DNA from: Bacteroidales bacterium
GTDB lineage: Bacteria > Bacteroidota > Bacteroidia > Bacteroidales > UBA10428
NCBI GenBank assembly: GCA_016928305.1
Contig: JAFGKY010000037.1
Location: forward strand, 1 to 40,114
Direction: 5' to 3'
DNA: 40,114 nucleotides
Below are positions 18,051-26,360 of the stretch, in pieces; position 1 is the stretch's first letter; the number at the start of each line of letters is the position of its first letter. Made by a program: the position numbers and the translations under genes. Below the pieces are notes generated by a model. The model was not told the DNA's origin, searched no databases, and saw only the letters and a program-made list of their open reading frames with translations.

Positions 18051-19952
18051 TCAATAAGCTCTTTCGTCCCTGCCTTCAATATAATTAATAAAAGCACGGT
18101 TCACAACCTTATTCCCTCCCGGTGTTGGGTAATTGCCTGTGAAATACCAGTCTCCCCGGTGATTGGGGCAGGCGATGTGGAGGTTTTCAATGGTCTGGTA
18201 AACGATTCGCAATTCCGACTGAATATCGGAAGTTTTTAGCATCTGTGCAATTTTCTCCGATATTTGATCGGCTGAAAAAGGCTTATAGATTTCTTTTACA
18301 AAGTTTATCATTTCCTCTTTAGGCAATGCTTCCTGAGCCTTTGATTTATTATACACCTCGTTGATAATTCTTTCGTTTGCGGTATTTTTTAATAGCTCGA
18401 TGGCTGCTTTGAAAGCAATAAAATCACCCAGTTTGGCCATATCGATACCATAACAATCAGGATATCGAATCTGGGGAGATGAGGATACAATTACAATTCT
18501 TTTTGGTTGTAACCGGTCAAGAATTTTAATTATACTGTGTTTCAGGGTGGTGCCCCGCACAATGGAATCGTCTATTACTACCAGGTTATCAACCCCTTTT
18601 CTTATAGTTCCGTATGTAATATCGTAGACGTGTTCTACCAGATCATTCCTGCCCGTATCCTGAGCAATGAATGTCCTCAGCTTGATATCTTTCAAGGTAA
18701 CCTTTTCAACTTTCGGACGAAACAACAGGATGTGATCCAATTCCTCACCGGTAATTTCTTTGCGATGTTTTAGAATTTTCTCCTTGCTCTGTTGCATCAT
18801 GCAGCTCTCAATACTTTTTATCATACCATAGAAAGCAGCTTCAGCCGTATTTGGAATAAAGGAAAAGACCGTTTTCCCCAGATCACTGTCTACTGCACGA
18901 ATAATCTGAGGTGTCAGTAATTCACCCAGTTTCTTTCTTTCGTTATAAATCTCTGCATCACTTCCCCTTGAAAAATAAATTCTTTCAAAGGAACACGCTT
19001 TTCTTTCATAAGGGCCACGGATATTCTCAATTTTAATGCTGTTGTTTTGCTTAATAACAATAGCGGATCCCGGGGGAAGCTCAGTAATCTCATCAAATTC
19101 CACGTTCAAAACCGTTTGGATAGCCGGTCTTTCAGAAGTGACAATTGCGATTTCATCGTTGTAAAAATAATAGGCTGGTCTGATGCCCCATGGATCGCGT
19201 ATCACAAAGGAATCTCCATGTCCTATTAATCCGGCGATTGCATAACCTCCATCCCATCGTTTACTGCCTTCCTGCAAGATATTTTCAACTTTCAGGTTTT
19301 CGGCTATCCGGATGGATATTTCTTCATTGCTGAGATTTTGTTTCTTAAAAAAGTCGAATTCACGCTGTACTTCCCTGTCAAGAAAATGCCCAAGGTTCTC
19401 AAGCATGGTTACGGTATCGGAGAAATCATACGGGTGCTGGCCCAGTTCAATCAGGATATTGAAAAGCTCATCAACGTTGGTAAGGTTAAAATTTCCAGCC
19501 AAGACCAGGTTACGGGTTTTCCAATTGTTTTGCCGCATTACCGGATGCACCCTTTCCAGATCGTTCTGCCCGTATGTTCCGTATCGTAAATGGCCAAGCA
19601 GCACTTCGCCAGCAAATGGAAGGTGATTTTTACACCACTGAGGATCATCCATTAATTCAGGTGACCGTTCTTGTATTTTATTATATGTTTTATAGATTTT
19701 CTTAAAGATATCATTTATTGCCGATGGCTTAATAGACCGTTGCCGGTCAATATATGGATTTCCGGATTGCATATCTAACTTCACCGAGACAACTCCTGCC
19801 CCATCCTGTCCCCGGTTATGCTGTTTTTCCATAAGGAGATACAGTTTCTGCAACCCATACTTCCAGGTGCCGTATTTCAGCTGATAATGTTCAAGGGGTT
19901 TTAGCAGCCTGACCAGTGCAATCCCGCATTCGTGCTTTATTTCATCTGTCAT
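18051..19952 (-). CDS. Long PurF-like amidophosphoribosyltransferase / class II glutamine amidotransferase
   Basis: A 633-residue protein, well above the usual 460-510 residues of PurF. A short propeptide (residues 1-8) precedes Cys9 of CGIALV, the expected N-terminal nucleophile of class II glutaminases. HNRGQDGAG and GHLRYGTYG are the next glutaminase motifs. The phosphoribosyltransferase half keeps RTFI and the PRPP loop VVIDDSIVRGTT (about residues 455-466), YGIDM, and a tail with DWYFTGNYPTPGG like the FTGxYP end of PurF. Extra sequence lies in the glutaminase domain (about 75-110 and 190-225) and in the middle (about 375-420). It may do the first purine step (PRPP to phosphoribosylamine) or be a paralogue with another role. 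It follows the SPOR gene by 23 bases. Confidence 0.75.
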   Translation of the reverse strand: MTDEIKHECGIALVRLLKPLEHYQLKYGTWKYGLQKLYLLMEKQHNRGQDGAGVVSVKLDMQSGNPYIDRQRSIKPSAINDIFKKIYKTYNKIQERSPELMDDPQWCKNHLPFAGEVLLGHLRYGTYGQNDLERVHPVMRQNNWKTRNLVLAGNFNLTNVDELFNILIELGQHPYDFSDTVTMLENLGHFLDREVQREFDFFKKQNLSNEEISIRIAENLKVENILQEGSKRWDGGYAIAGLIGHGDSFVIRDPWGIRPAYYFYNDEIAIVTSERPAIQTVLNVEFDEITELPPGSAIVIKQNNSIKIENIRGPYERKACSFERIYFSRGSDAEIYNERKKLGELLTPQIIRAVDSDLGKTVFSFIPNTAEAAFYGMIKSIESCMMQQSKEKILKHRKEITGEELDHILLFRPKVEKVTLKDIKLRTFIAQDTGRNDLVEHVYDITYGTIRKGVDNLVVIDDSIVRGTTLKHSIIKILDRLQPKRIVIVSSSPQIRYPDCYGIDMAKLGDFIAFKAAIELLKNTANERIINEVYNKSKAQEALPKEEMINFVKEIYKPFSADQISEKIAQMLKTSDIQSELRIVYQTIENLHIACPNHRGDWYFTGNYPTPGGNKVVNRAFINYIEGRDERAY

Positions 19953-19975
19953 GGCTGTGCTGGTTAAGAATAGTA

Positions 19976-20422
19976 TTATTCCGGAAATTCAATGATATCC
20001 TCCCGGATAAAAGCGTCAGGATAATTGAACTCAATTTGCTTAAGGAACTTCAGGGCTTCACTGCGCGTCCGGAAATCACCCACATAAACCTTAAAGTAAG
20101 GATATTCAAACTTTGTATGGCAATTGACATCACTGTAACGGCTAACAAAATTTGCCCGTGTCAATTCTGCGGTCTTTTTTGAATCCTGGCCCGACCCAAA
20201 GTAAATGGATATACGATAACCCTTTATTCCGTTAAGTTTTACCTGCTGACTGAGGTGAACGTTTACCTGTGATTTAATAGAATGCTCCTGAATAATATCA
20301 ATGTTACCCTGTTTTCCGGATTTGGTGAAATATGCGAAGATATCAGCCGGAGCTTGTGATTTGATATCAGCTATAGACAGGCAGCATAACAACAATAGGG
20401 AATAGCAACACTTTTTTTTCAC
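19976..20422 (-). CDS. Exported SPOR-domain protein
   Basis: A 148-residue protein with a signal peptide (KKKCCYSLLLLCCLSIADI) and a C-terminal SPOR domain (about 66-145; GYRISIYFG opens it and KVYVGDFRTRSEALKFLKQI closes it). SPOR domains bind peptidoglycan stripped of stem peptides, often at division sites. The start codon is GTG at 20422, since no ATG would keep the signal peptide. A TAACTTTG promoter element lies 19 bases upstream. A broken copy of the same gene lies directly upstream. The PurF-like gene follows after 23 bases; a functional link is not evident. Confidence 0.82.
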   Translation of the reverse strand: MKKKCCYSLLLLCCLSIADIKSQAPADIFAYFTKSGKQGNIDIIQEHSIKSQVNVHLSQQVKLNGIKGYRISIYFGSGQDSKKTAELTRANFVSRYSDVNCHTKFEYPYFKVYVGDFRTRSEALKFLKQIEFNYPDAFIREDIIEFPE

Positions 20423-20440
20423 AGGAAAATTTTAAGGTTA

Positions 20441-20468
20441 CAAAGTTAGGAAAAAAAAGGATATGCAA
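20441..20468 (-). promoter_or_regulatory. Candidate promoter of the SPOR gene
   Basis: On the reverse strand TAACTTTG (20441-20448) matches TAnnTTTG, with TTG (20466-20468) 17 bases upstream. It overlaps the end of the degenerate SPOR copy. Its position would make the SPOR and PurF-like genes independent of the upstream lipoprotein gene. Confidence 0.5.
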
Positions 20469-20593
20469 TTGCCTTTAAATCCTTTAAGTCTTTTCTGCCG
20501 GTCGAGATGGGCATTTACATGGGATTGAATGACTGTATCCTGAATTATTTCAATCCTGCCTTGTTCACCGGGAACTGTACAATAAGAAAAGGC
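20450..20593 (-). pseudogene. Remnant of a tandemly duplicated SPOR-protein gene
   Basis: About 48 codons, read from just after the LEA-gene stop, align without gaps to residues 29-76 of the adjacent SPOR protein with about half the residues identical by eye (GEQGRIEIIQ against GKQGNIDIIQ; VNAHLDRQ against VNVHLSQQ; LKGFKG against LNGIKG). The signal peptide, start codon and most of the SPOR domain are missing, and the match ends in a T run. This is the trace of an old tandem duplication now cut short on both sides. Confidence 0.7.
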
Positions 20594-20594
20594 A

Positions 20595-21065
20595 TTACCT
20601 GATTTTAGGCACCTCCACAACCTGACTTTTGTTAATATCAATCTTTTTGGCAAGAAGAAAAGACCTTATCCGTATATAACCTTTCACTTCCAGTTTAACT
20701 TCATGCTGGCGGGATATTCTGTAAAGCGTGCCAGCACCGGTGAAGATATTACTCAGTTGAAGGCTCATCGCGACCGTATAAACCGAGTCACAACGGGAAG
20801 AAATTCTTATGTCATCGTTGCATTGCAGTGTTCCCACATAATCGCCATCGGCAACCGTTTTCAGGTTAACCTCTTTAATTTTAAAACTTAGCCCCGAAGG
20901 ATTGGAAACCTGCAAACCAACTGAAAAATAAACGAAGTTGTCTTCAATTCCATGAAACCGGATATTTTCAACACCCTTTATTTCAATGTTCTCAAAAGTC
21001 TTGCAGGAATTTGCAAGCATAATGGGAACCAGCAGCAACAAATAAATAATTAAGCTTTTGCTCAT
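20595..21065 (-). CDS. LEA type 2 (WHy-like) lipoprotein
   Basis: A 156-residue probable lipoprotein: hydrophobic segment then ANSC with Cys21 as the lipidation site. The mature part has the LEA14/WHy pattern of a single beta-sandwich, with a conserved VSNPSGLSFKIKEVNL (NP motif) and alternating strands to the end. Such proteins are common single-domain lipoproteins in Bacteroidota and have no firm function. It is the first gene of the LEA, SPOR-remnant, SPOR, PurF-like cluster. The stop overlaps the start of the SPOR remnant. Confidence 0.68.
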   Translation of the reverse strand: MSKSLIIYLLLLVPIMLANSCKTFENIEIKGVENIRFHGIEDNFVYFSVGLQVSNPSGLSFKIKEVNLKTVADGDYVGTLQCNDDIRISSRCDSVYTVAMSLQLSNIFTGAGTLYRISRQHEVKLEVKGYIRIRSFLLAKKIDINKSQVVEVPKIR

Positions 21066-21095
21066 TACACAAAGGTTATAAAAAAACGTTAAGGT

Positions 21096-21182
21096 TGAAA
21101 GTTTGAAAGTTTGAAAGTTTGAAAGTTTGAATATCTGCCATATAAAATTTTCAAATCTTCAAATCTTCAAACCTTCAAACCT
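21096..21182. repeat. Two facing octamer arrays forming a long hairpin
   Basis: Four copies of gaaagttt (21097-21128) face four copies of ttcaaatc/ttcaaacc (21150-21181). The two arms are near inverted repeats, so the whole could fold as an imperfect hairpin of about 35 bp. It starts one base after the leuB stop and ends 31 bases before the next gene, so it may act as the operon terminator, although no good T run follows. Confidence 0.7.
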
Positions 21183-22250
21183 TTATAGCTTTGATGCCAC
21201 CAGGTCTCCCACCTGTGTTGTCCCAATTCCCATTTTACCTGCTGCAAGACTTTTGATCTTTCCCGATGCAAGCGTATCGCTTACGGCTTTATCAATGGCA
21301 TTTGCAGCTTCAGACTCACCCAGTGTTTCAAGCATCATGCCGGCAGCACATATGGCAGCCAGGGGATTAATACTATTCTGATTGGTATATTTGGGAGCGG
21401 ATCCTCCCATTGGCTCAAACATAGAAACACCTTCGGGATTGATATTCCCGCCTGCAGCGATACCCAGACCTCCTTGTATCATGGCTCCGAGGTCGGTTAT
21501 GATATCGCCAAAAAGGTTTTCAGTCACGATCACATCATAAAATTCGGGTGATTTTACAAACCACATATTGCAGGCGTCCACGTGATTATAATCCTGCCGG
21601 ATATCCGGATAATGAGCATTACCAACTTCACGGAAAACACGATTCCACAAATCACCGGCATAAGTAAGAACATTGGTTTTATGAACCAGTGTCAGTTGTT
21701 TTCTCCTGTTTCGCTTTCTTGTGTATTCATATGCATAACGAATGCATCGTTCAACGACAGGGCGGGAATAAACCATCACCTGTGTGGCGATTTCATGAGG
21801 TGTGCCCACCTGAACAGCTCCTCCCACTCCGGTATAAATACCCCCTGTGTTTTCACGGACAACTACAAAATCAATATCAGCCGGACCTTTGTCTTTTAAT
21901 GGAGTTTCAACACCCGGATACAATTTCACGGGCCGTAAGTTTATATATTGATCGAGAGCAAACCGCATTTTCAGCAATATGCCGACTTCAAGAATCCCGG
22001 GTTTTACATCGGGATGACCAATTGCACCAAGGAATATACTGTCGGTTTTTTTGACCTCTTCAATTACCGAATCCGGTAATGTTTCACCGGTTTTCAGGTA
22101 TCGTTCTCCGCCCAGATCATAGCTGGTGAAATTCACAGAGAATTTGTAGGATGAAGCGGCTGCAGTCAGCGCCTTTATACCTTCTCTCAACACTTCAGGA
22201 CCTGTTCCGTCACCGGGAAGCAGGGCAATGTTATAGGACTTTTTACTCAT
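21183..22250 (-). CDS. leuB: 3-isopropylmalate dehydrogenase
   Basis: A 355-residue NAD-dependent decarboxylating dehydrogenase of the isocitrate/isopropylmalate family. [11 protein letters not shown] opens the protein. [10 protein letters not shown] binds substrate and [13 protein letters not shown] is the C-terminal cofactor-side motif. In leucine synthesis it converts 3-isopropylmalate to 2-oxoisocaproate. With citramalate synthase upstream, it can also convert 3-methylmalate to 2-oxobutyrate for isoleucine. It is the last gene of the leu operon, 41 bases after cimA. The next gene is separated by the octamer-array hairpin. Confidence 0.93.
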   Translation of the reverse strand: MSKKSYNIALLPGDGTGPEVLREGIKALTAAASSYKFSVNFTSYDLGGERYLKTGETLPDSVIEEVKKTDSIFLGAIGHPDVKPGILEVGILLKMRFALDQYINLRPVKLYPGVETPLKDKGPADIDFVVVRENTGGIYTGVGGAVQVGTPHEIATQVMVYSRPVVERCIRYAYEYTRKRNRRKQLTLVHKTNVLTYAGDLWNRVFREVGNAHYPDIRQDYNHVDACNMWFVKSPEFYDVIVTENLFGDIITDLGAMIQGGLGIAAGGNINPEGVSMFEPMGGSAPKYTNQNSINPLAAICAAGMMLETLGESEAANAIDKAVSDTLASGKIKSLAAGKMGIGTTQVGDLVASKL

Positions 22251-22291
22251 AAAAGGGAATTTGATTTTTCACTATTATATTTTAAAGTAAG

Positions 22292-23809
22292 TTACAAGGT
22301 ATTATTTTCAATAATATTGAGCATTTTCAGTGTTGCTTTGATGGCAGCCACCGTTTGATCGCTGTCGAGACCACGTGTGCGAAACTCCCGCCCCATCTTC
22401 CAGGTTATATCCGTTTGCACAAGGGCATCCGTTTTACCACCCGGGGGAATGGATACGGAATAGTCAAGCAAAGCAGGCAGCGATTTTTCAAGCATGTTGT
22501 ATATTTTTCGCAGGGCTTTCATAAAAGCATCATATTGACCGTCTCCATTAGAGGTTTCTTCGTAGATTTCGTTATTAATCCGTATTTTCAGCGTAGCTAC
22601 CGGTTTAAGACCATGTGCTGTAGAGAGTGAGAAATTCAGGATCTCAATTTCTTCTTGTATCGATTTACTTTGCAACACATCAGAAATAATGTAAGGCAAA
22701 TCTTCCTGGGTTACTGCTTCTTTTTTATCGCCAAGTTCAATAATCCTTTCGGTCACTTTTTTCATGGATTCTACATCGAGCTCAATTCCCATTTCTTCCA
22801 GGTTCTTCTTAATATTGGCTTTCCCGGATGTCTTACCAAGTGCATATACCCTTTTCCGGCCAAATCGTTCGGGCAGCAAGTCGTTATAATAGAGGTTGCT
22901 TTTGTTATCACCGTCAGCATGAATTCCGCTTGTCTGTGTAAATACATTATCCCCGATCACCGGTTTGTTGGGTGGAATCCGGATCCCTGAGAACGATTCA
23001 ACCATTTTACTGACCAGCGTCAGCTTTTCTTCGTTGACATTCATTTCACATTTCAAGTGATCTTTTACAACAGCAATCACACTCGATAAAGGCACATTAC
23101 CAGCGCGCTCTCCCAGACCGTTAATGGTGGCATGAATGCATGTGATACCTGCCTTAATGGCAGAGAAAATATTTCCGGTGGCCAGGTCATAATCGTTATG
23201 GGCATGGAAATCAAATTCCTGATCGGGATAATGATCCTTCATCTCCTTGCAGAAATTGTAAGTTTCATCAGGATTCAGGATTCCCAACGTGTCGGGCAAC
23301 ATAATCCGGTTTATTTTTAGCGGTTTAAAGGCATTCATCATAAAATAAACATAGTCTTTTGAATTACGCATACCATTTGACCAATCCTCAAGGTAAATGT
23401 TAACAGTCAGTCCCTGGCTTTTGGCAAAATCAATCACCTGTTTGATATCAACGGCATGCTGCTCAGGAGTTTTCCGCAATTGTTCTGTGACATGCCTTAA
23501 TGAACCTTTGGTAAGAAGGTTCAATACTTTAGCTCCGGCTTCCTTGATCCAGTTAACCGATATAGTCCCATCAACAAATCCCAGTACTTCAATTTTGTTT
23601 ATCAGACGATGTCTTGTAGCCCAGGATGTTATTTTTTTTACAGCTTCGAACTCTCCTTCAGAAACCCTGGCAGAGGCAATCTCCAGCCGGTCAACACGCA
23701 GATCTTCAAGTAACAATTTGGCAATGCTGAGTTTTTCCGCATCCGTAAACGATACTCCCGAAGTCTGTTCCCCATCACGCAGGGTGGTATCCATTATTGT
23801 TATTTTCAT
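22292..23809 (-). CDS. cimA: (R)-citramalate synthase, Leptospira type
   Basis: A 505-residue DRE-TIM metallolyase with a catalytic barrel, linker and C-terminal regulatory domain. [16 protein letters not shown] carries the catalytic Arg11 and Asp12; FHAHND supplies metal ligands. From memory of the Leptospira enzyme, its pyruvate pocket (Leu81, Leu104, Tyr144, Glu146) is matched here by Leu76, Leu99, Tyr139 and Glu141 at a constant offset, within shared stretches such as RVEIASARVS-like, GAKVLNLLTKGS and YLEDWSNG. This points to citramalate, not a second isopropylmalate synthase. It makes citramalate from pyruvate and acetyl-CoA, the entry to isoleucine without threonine. The start is ATG 23809; upstream codons to 23848 are not typical. 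The regulatory domain suggests feedback control by isoleucine. Confidence 0.85.
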   Translation of the reverse strand: MKITIMDTTLRDGEQTSGVSFTDAEKLSIAKLLLEDLRVDRLEIASARVSEGEFEAVKKITSWATRHRLINKIEVLGFVDGTISVNWIKEAGAKVLNLLTKGSLRHVTEQLRKTPEQHAVDIKQVIDFAKSQGLTVNIYLEDWSNGMRNSKDYVYFMMNAFKPLKINRIMLPDTLGILNPDETYNFCKEMKDHYPDQEFDFHAHNDYDLATGNIFSAIKAGITCIHATINGLGERAGNVPLSSVIAVVKDHLKCEMNVNEEKLTLVSKMVESFSGIRIPPNKPVIGDNVFTQTSGIHADGDNKSNLYYNDLLPERFGRKRVYALGKTSGKANIKKNLEEMGIELDVESMKKVTERIIELGDKKEAVTQEDLPYIISDVLQSKSIQEEIEILNFSLSTAHGLKPVATLKIRINNEIYEETSNGDGQYDAFMKALRKIYNMLEKSLPALLDYSVSIPPGGKTDALVQTDITWKMGREFRTRGLDSDQTVAAIKATLKMLNIIENNTL

Positions 23810-23825
23810 AGAATCATTTATTAAT

Positions 23826-23872
23826 AGACAAAAGATTAAGAAGATCAAAGAGCAAAGACAAATAAAGACAAT
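23826..23872. repeat. A-rich degenerate array, left of the four-helix gene
   Basis: Units such as agatcaa, agagcaa, agacaaat and aaagac with 7-8 bp spacing, purine-rich on the + strand. It lies between cimA and the four-helix gene and is roughly an inverted counterpart of the array at 24261-24300. Confidence 0.5.
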
Positions 23873-23902
23873 ATTTCTGAACAGTTTAGAAACAACATTG
23901 TT

Positions 23903-24256
23903 TCACTTTTTTAAATTATCCATAAAGGAACTGATCATCTTTTGAAGCTCCTGAATTTTGTCACAAAGTTCCCGTTTTTGGGTCTCAGCAATGTACCCGA
24001 TTTCACAAGAAACAACAGCTAACGTTTCAAGTTCAAAACCTGAAGAAATCGCCATTTCAAGAAATCGTGAAAAATCTCTATCCGAAGATCTTCCTGAACC
24101 TTCAGCAATATTGGAAGGAATCGAAACTGCAGTACGCCGCATCTGTGGAATAATACCAAATTTCTCACTCGATGACAATCCTTCTGTAAAAAGATAACAG
24201 GCTTTTACAAGCTTAATGCCTTTTTGCCATATTTTCAATTCTCTGAAATTATGCAT
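23903..24256 (-). CDS. Four-helix-bundle protein (23S rRNA IVP / S23 family)
   Basis: A 117-residue helical protein with the family's landmarks: FRELKIWQKGIKLV near the start, then RRTAVSIPSNIAEGSGR in the middle and FLEMAISSGFELET after it. Relatives are encoded in intervening sequences of 23S rRNA genes or occur free-standing; the Avd protein of diversity-generating retroelements shares the fold. They are basic pentamers thought to bind nucleic acid, without a clear role when free-standing. The ATG at 24256 gives the usual MHNFRELKIW start. It interrupts the leu operon between leuD and cimA, in the same direction, between inverted short-repeat arrays. No reverse transcriptase or variable repeat lies nearby. 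Confidence 0.88.
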   Translation of the reverse strand: MHNFRELKIWQKGIKLVKACYLFTEGLSSSEKFGIIPQMRRTAVSIPSNIAEGSGRSSDRDFSRFLEMAISSGFELETLAVVSCEIGYIAETQKRELCDKIQELQKMISSFMDNLKK

Positions 24257-24260
24257 AACC

Positions 24261-24300
24261 AATCTTTATTAATCTTTGTTCTTTTCGTCTTTATTCTTTT
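24261..24300. repeat. T-rich degenerate array, right of the four-helix gene
   Basis: Units aatcttta, ttaatctttg, ttctttt, cgtcttta and ttctttt. It fills the gap between leuD and the four-helix start codon and is the reverse-complement type of the array at 23826-23872. Confidence 0.5.
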
Positions 24301-24889
24301 ATCTGTTTTTTTCATATTTTTTAATTTTATCCTTAATGCTTAATAAATAATCAATATCATCATACCCCTTCAGCAAACAGGTTTTCTTGTAAGGATTTAT
24401 TTCAAATTTTTCGTATGCCCCAGTGACAGGAATTGAAATGACCTGTTCTTCAAGGTCGACTTTTACTTTTGTTTCGGGGTTAGTCTGCACTTCTTTCACC
24501 AGATCTTTCAAAAATCCTTCGGAAACCTGAACAGGAAGCAATCCATTATTGAGAGCGTTATTTTTGAAGATATCGGCAAAGAAACTGGATACAACCACCC
24601 TGAATCCGTAATCATAGATCGCCCATGCCGCATGTTCGCGACTGGATCCGCTGCCAAAATTTTTCCCGGCAACCAGAAAAGTGCCCGACCATGTTTTCTG
24701 GTTAAGGATGAAGTTGGTTATCGGCTGGTTGCTTTTGTCATATCTCCAGTCCCTGAAAAGATTTTCACCAAATCCCTGCCGTGAAGTGGCTTTCAGAAAT
24801 CTTGCCGGGATAATCTGATCCGTGTCTATGTTGTCAATAGGCAATGGAACACAGGTAGATACTATGGTTGTGAATTTTTCGATTGGCAT
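24299..24889 (-). CDS. leuD: 3-isopropylmalate dehydratase small subunit
   Basis: A 196-residue swivel-domain subunit that pairs with LeuC to isomerise 2-isopropylmalate to 3-isopropylmalate, and citramalate to 3-methylmalate in the isoleucine route. [11 protein letters not shown] and the substrate-binding [16 protein letters not shown] are both intact. It follows leuC by 51 bases. Length is normal. The gap to the next operon gene is taken up by the T-rich array. Confidence 0.96.
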   Translation of the reverse strand: MPIEKFTTIVSTCVPLPIDNIDTDQIIPARFLKATSRQGFGENLFRDWRYDKSNQPITNFILNQKTWSGTFLVAGKNFGSGSSREHAAWAIYDYGFRVVVSSFFADIFKNNALNNGLLPVQVSEGFLKDLVKEVQTNPETKVKVDLEEQVISIPVTGAYEKFEINPYKKTCLLKGYDDIDYLLSIKDKIKKYEKNR

Positions 24890-24940
24890 TTTATGATTAA
24901 TTAAATGATTCGATATGTTTATTTTAATGTATTCATAGCA

Positions 24941-26341
24941 TTATAAGAATTCCCGCGGATCAGTTATCCTTCCGGTGATGGCTGCAGCTGCAGCGGTAAG
25001 AGGACTGGCCAGAAATGTTCTGGCCCCGGGTCCCTGGCGACCTTCAAAATTCCGGTTCGATGTAGATACAGCATATTTCCCTTCGGGAACCTTGTCGTCA
25101 TTCATTGCAAGGCATGCGGAACATCCGGGCTGCCGGAATTCAAATCCTGCATCTTCCAGCACCTTGACCAATCCTTCTAAACGGGCTTGTTTTTCCACCT
25201 GTTTTGATCCGGGGACGATCCAGGCAGTCACATTATCTGATTTTTTCTTCCCCTTCACAAAACCGACAAATTCACGCAGATCTTCAATACGTCCGTTCGT
25301 GCAGGAACCAACAAAAACATAATCGATCTTACGACCCAGCATGGCAGTTCCGGGTTGAACATTCATGTACTGCAGTGATTTAAAAAAGGATGTTTTTTCA
25401 CTTTCAGCCAGTGAGGAACCATCGGGGATACTTTCACGGATCTTCATACCCATGCCGGGATTGGTGCCGTATGTGATCATCGGTTCGATATCAGCCGCAT
25501 TATAGTTGAGTTCAAGATCAAATACGGCATTATCATCTGTATGCAACGATCCCCAATAATCAATAGCTTTTTCCCAGTCTTTTCCTTTGGGAGAAAATTC
25601 CCTTCCTTTAAGGTAACCGAAAGTAACTTCATCGGGTGCTATCAGTCCACCTCTCGATCCGCATTCAATGCTCATATTGCAAATGGTCATACGGCCTTCC
25701 ATGCTCAAACTACGTAAGGCAGATCCGTTATATTCAATAAAATAACCGGTTCCACCTGATGCGGAGATTTTTGAGATGATGTACAAAATGATATCTTTTG
25801 CAGTGACTCCGGATTTCAATTTGCCGTCTACGGTAATCCTCATTCTTTTTGGCTTTGGCTGCATGATGCATTGGGCGGCAAGCACCATCTCAATTTCACT
25901 TGTGCCGATACCGAAGGCAACACTGCCAAAAGCACCGTGTGTGGCTGTGTGGCTGTCACCACAGACAATAGTCATGCCGGGCTGTGTAAGACCCAGTTCG
26001 GGGCCGATGACGTGAACGATACCCTGATAAGGATGGTTTAGTCCGTAAAGCGTTATTCCATGTTTTTTACAGTTTTCCGTTAGTTTATCCACCTGTGATC
26101 GCGACAGCGCGTCACGGATGGGGAGGTGCTGATCTATGGTTGGAACGTTGTGGTCGGCTGTTGCAACTGTCTGTTGCGGCCTGAATACCTTTATACCGCG
26201 ACTTTCAAGATCTGCAAAAGCAACCGGGCTGGTTACCTCATGAATCAGGTGACGATCGATATACAAAACGTCGGGACCCTTGTCGATTTGTTCAACGATA
26301 TGACTGTCCCATACCTTGTCAAATAATGTTTTTCCTTCCAA
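24941..26341 (-). CDS. leuC: 3-isopropylmalate dehydratase large subunit
   Basis: A 466-residue aconitase-family subunit carrying the [4Fe-4S] cluster. The three cluster ligands are visible: Cys347 in GSCTNGR and Cys407 and Cys410 in GCSAC. The FIDRH-like [12 protein letters not shown] and [12 protein letters not shown] motifs are present. No ATG is available at the 5' end. A TTG at 26341 gives [12 protein letters not shown], the family's usual beginning, and lies 19 bases after the leuA stop. Another TTG at 26368 would overlap leuA by 8 bases and add nine untypical residues, so it is less likely. Confidence 0.94.
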   Translation of the reverse strand: MEGKTLFDKVWDSHIVEQIDKGPDVLYIDRHLIHEVTSPVAFADLESRGIKVFRPQQTVATADHNVPTIDQHLPIRDALSRSQVDKLTENCKKHGITLYGLNHPYQGIVHVIGPELGLTQPGMTIVCGDSHTATHGAFGSVAFGIGTSEIEMVLAAQCIMQPKPKRMRITVDGKLKSGVTAKDIILYIISKISASGGTGYFIEYNGSALRSLSMEGRMTICNMSIECGSRGGLIAPDEVTFGYLKGREFSPKGKDWEKAIDYWGSLHTDDNAVFDLELNYNAADIEPMITYGTNPGMGMKIRESIPDGSSLAESEKTSFFKSLQYMNVQPGTAMLGRKIDYVFVGSCTNGRIEDLREFVGFVKGKKKSDNVTAWIVPGSKQVEKQARLEGLVKVLEDAGFEFRQPGCSACLAMNDDKVPEGKYAVSTSNRNFEGRQGPGARTFLASPLTAAAAAITGRITDPREFL

Positions 26342-26360
26342 TGTTTTAGATGTTAATCGG

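Noticed and set aside
21096..21182. Possible CRISPR array
   Set aside because: Units are 8 bases with no spacers and the two halves are inverted; no cas genes in the window.
22292..23809. A second leuA (isopropylmalate synthase)
   Set aside because: The pocket residues and long shared stretches match the Leptospira citramalate synthase, and the protein differs from the leuA product at the LNLLTKGS and YLEDWSNG regions.
23397..23945. A 182-codon + strand frame across cimA and the four-helix gene boundary
   Set aside because: Antisense to cimA over most of its length and unlike any family I know; cimA motifs are continuous on the other strand.
23903..24256. Diversity-generating retroelement (Avd-like protein)
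   Set aside because: The fold family fits, but there is no reverse transcriptase, template repeat or variable repeat within the window.
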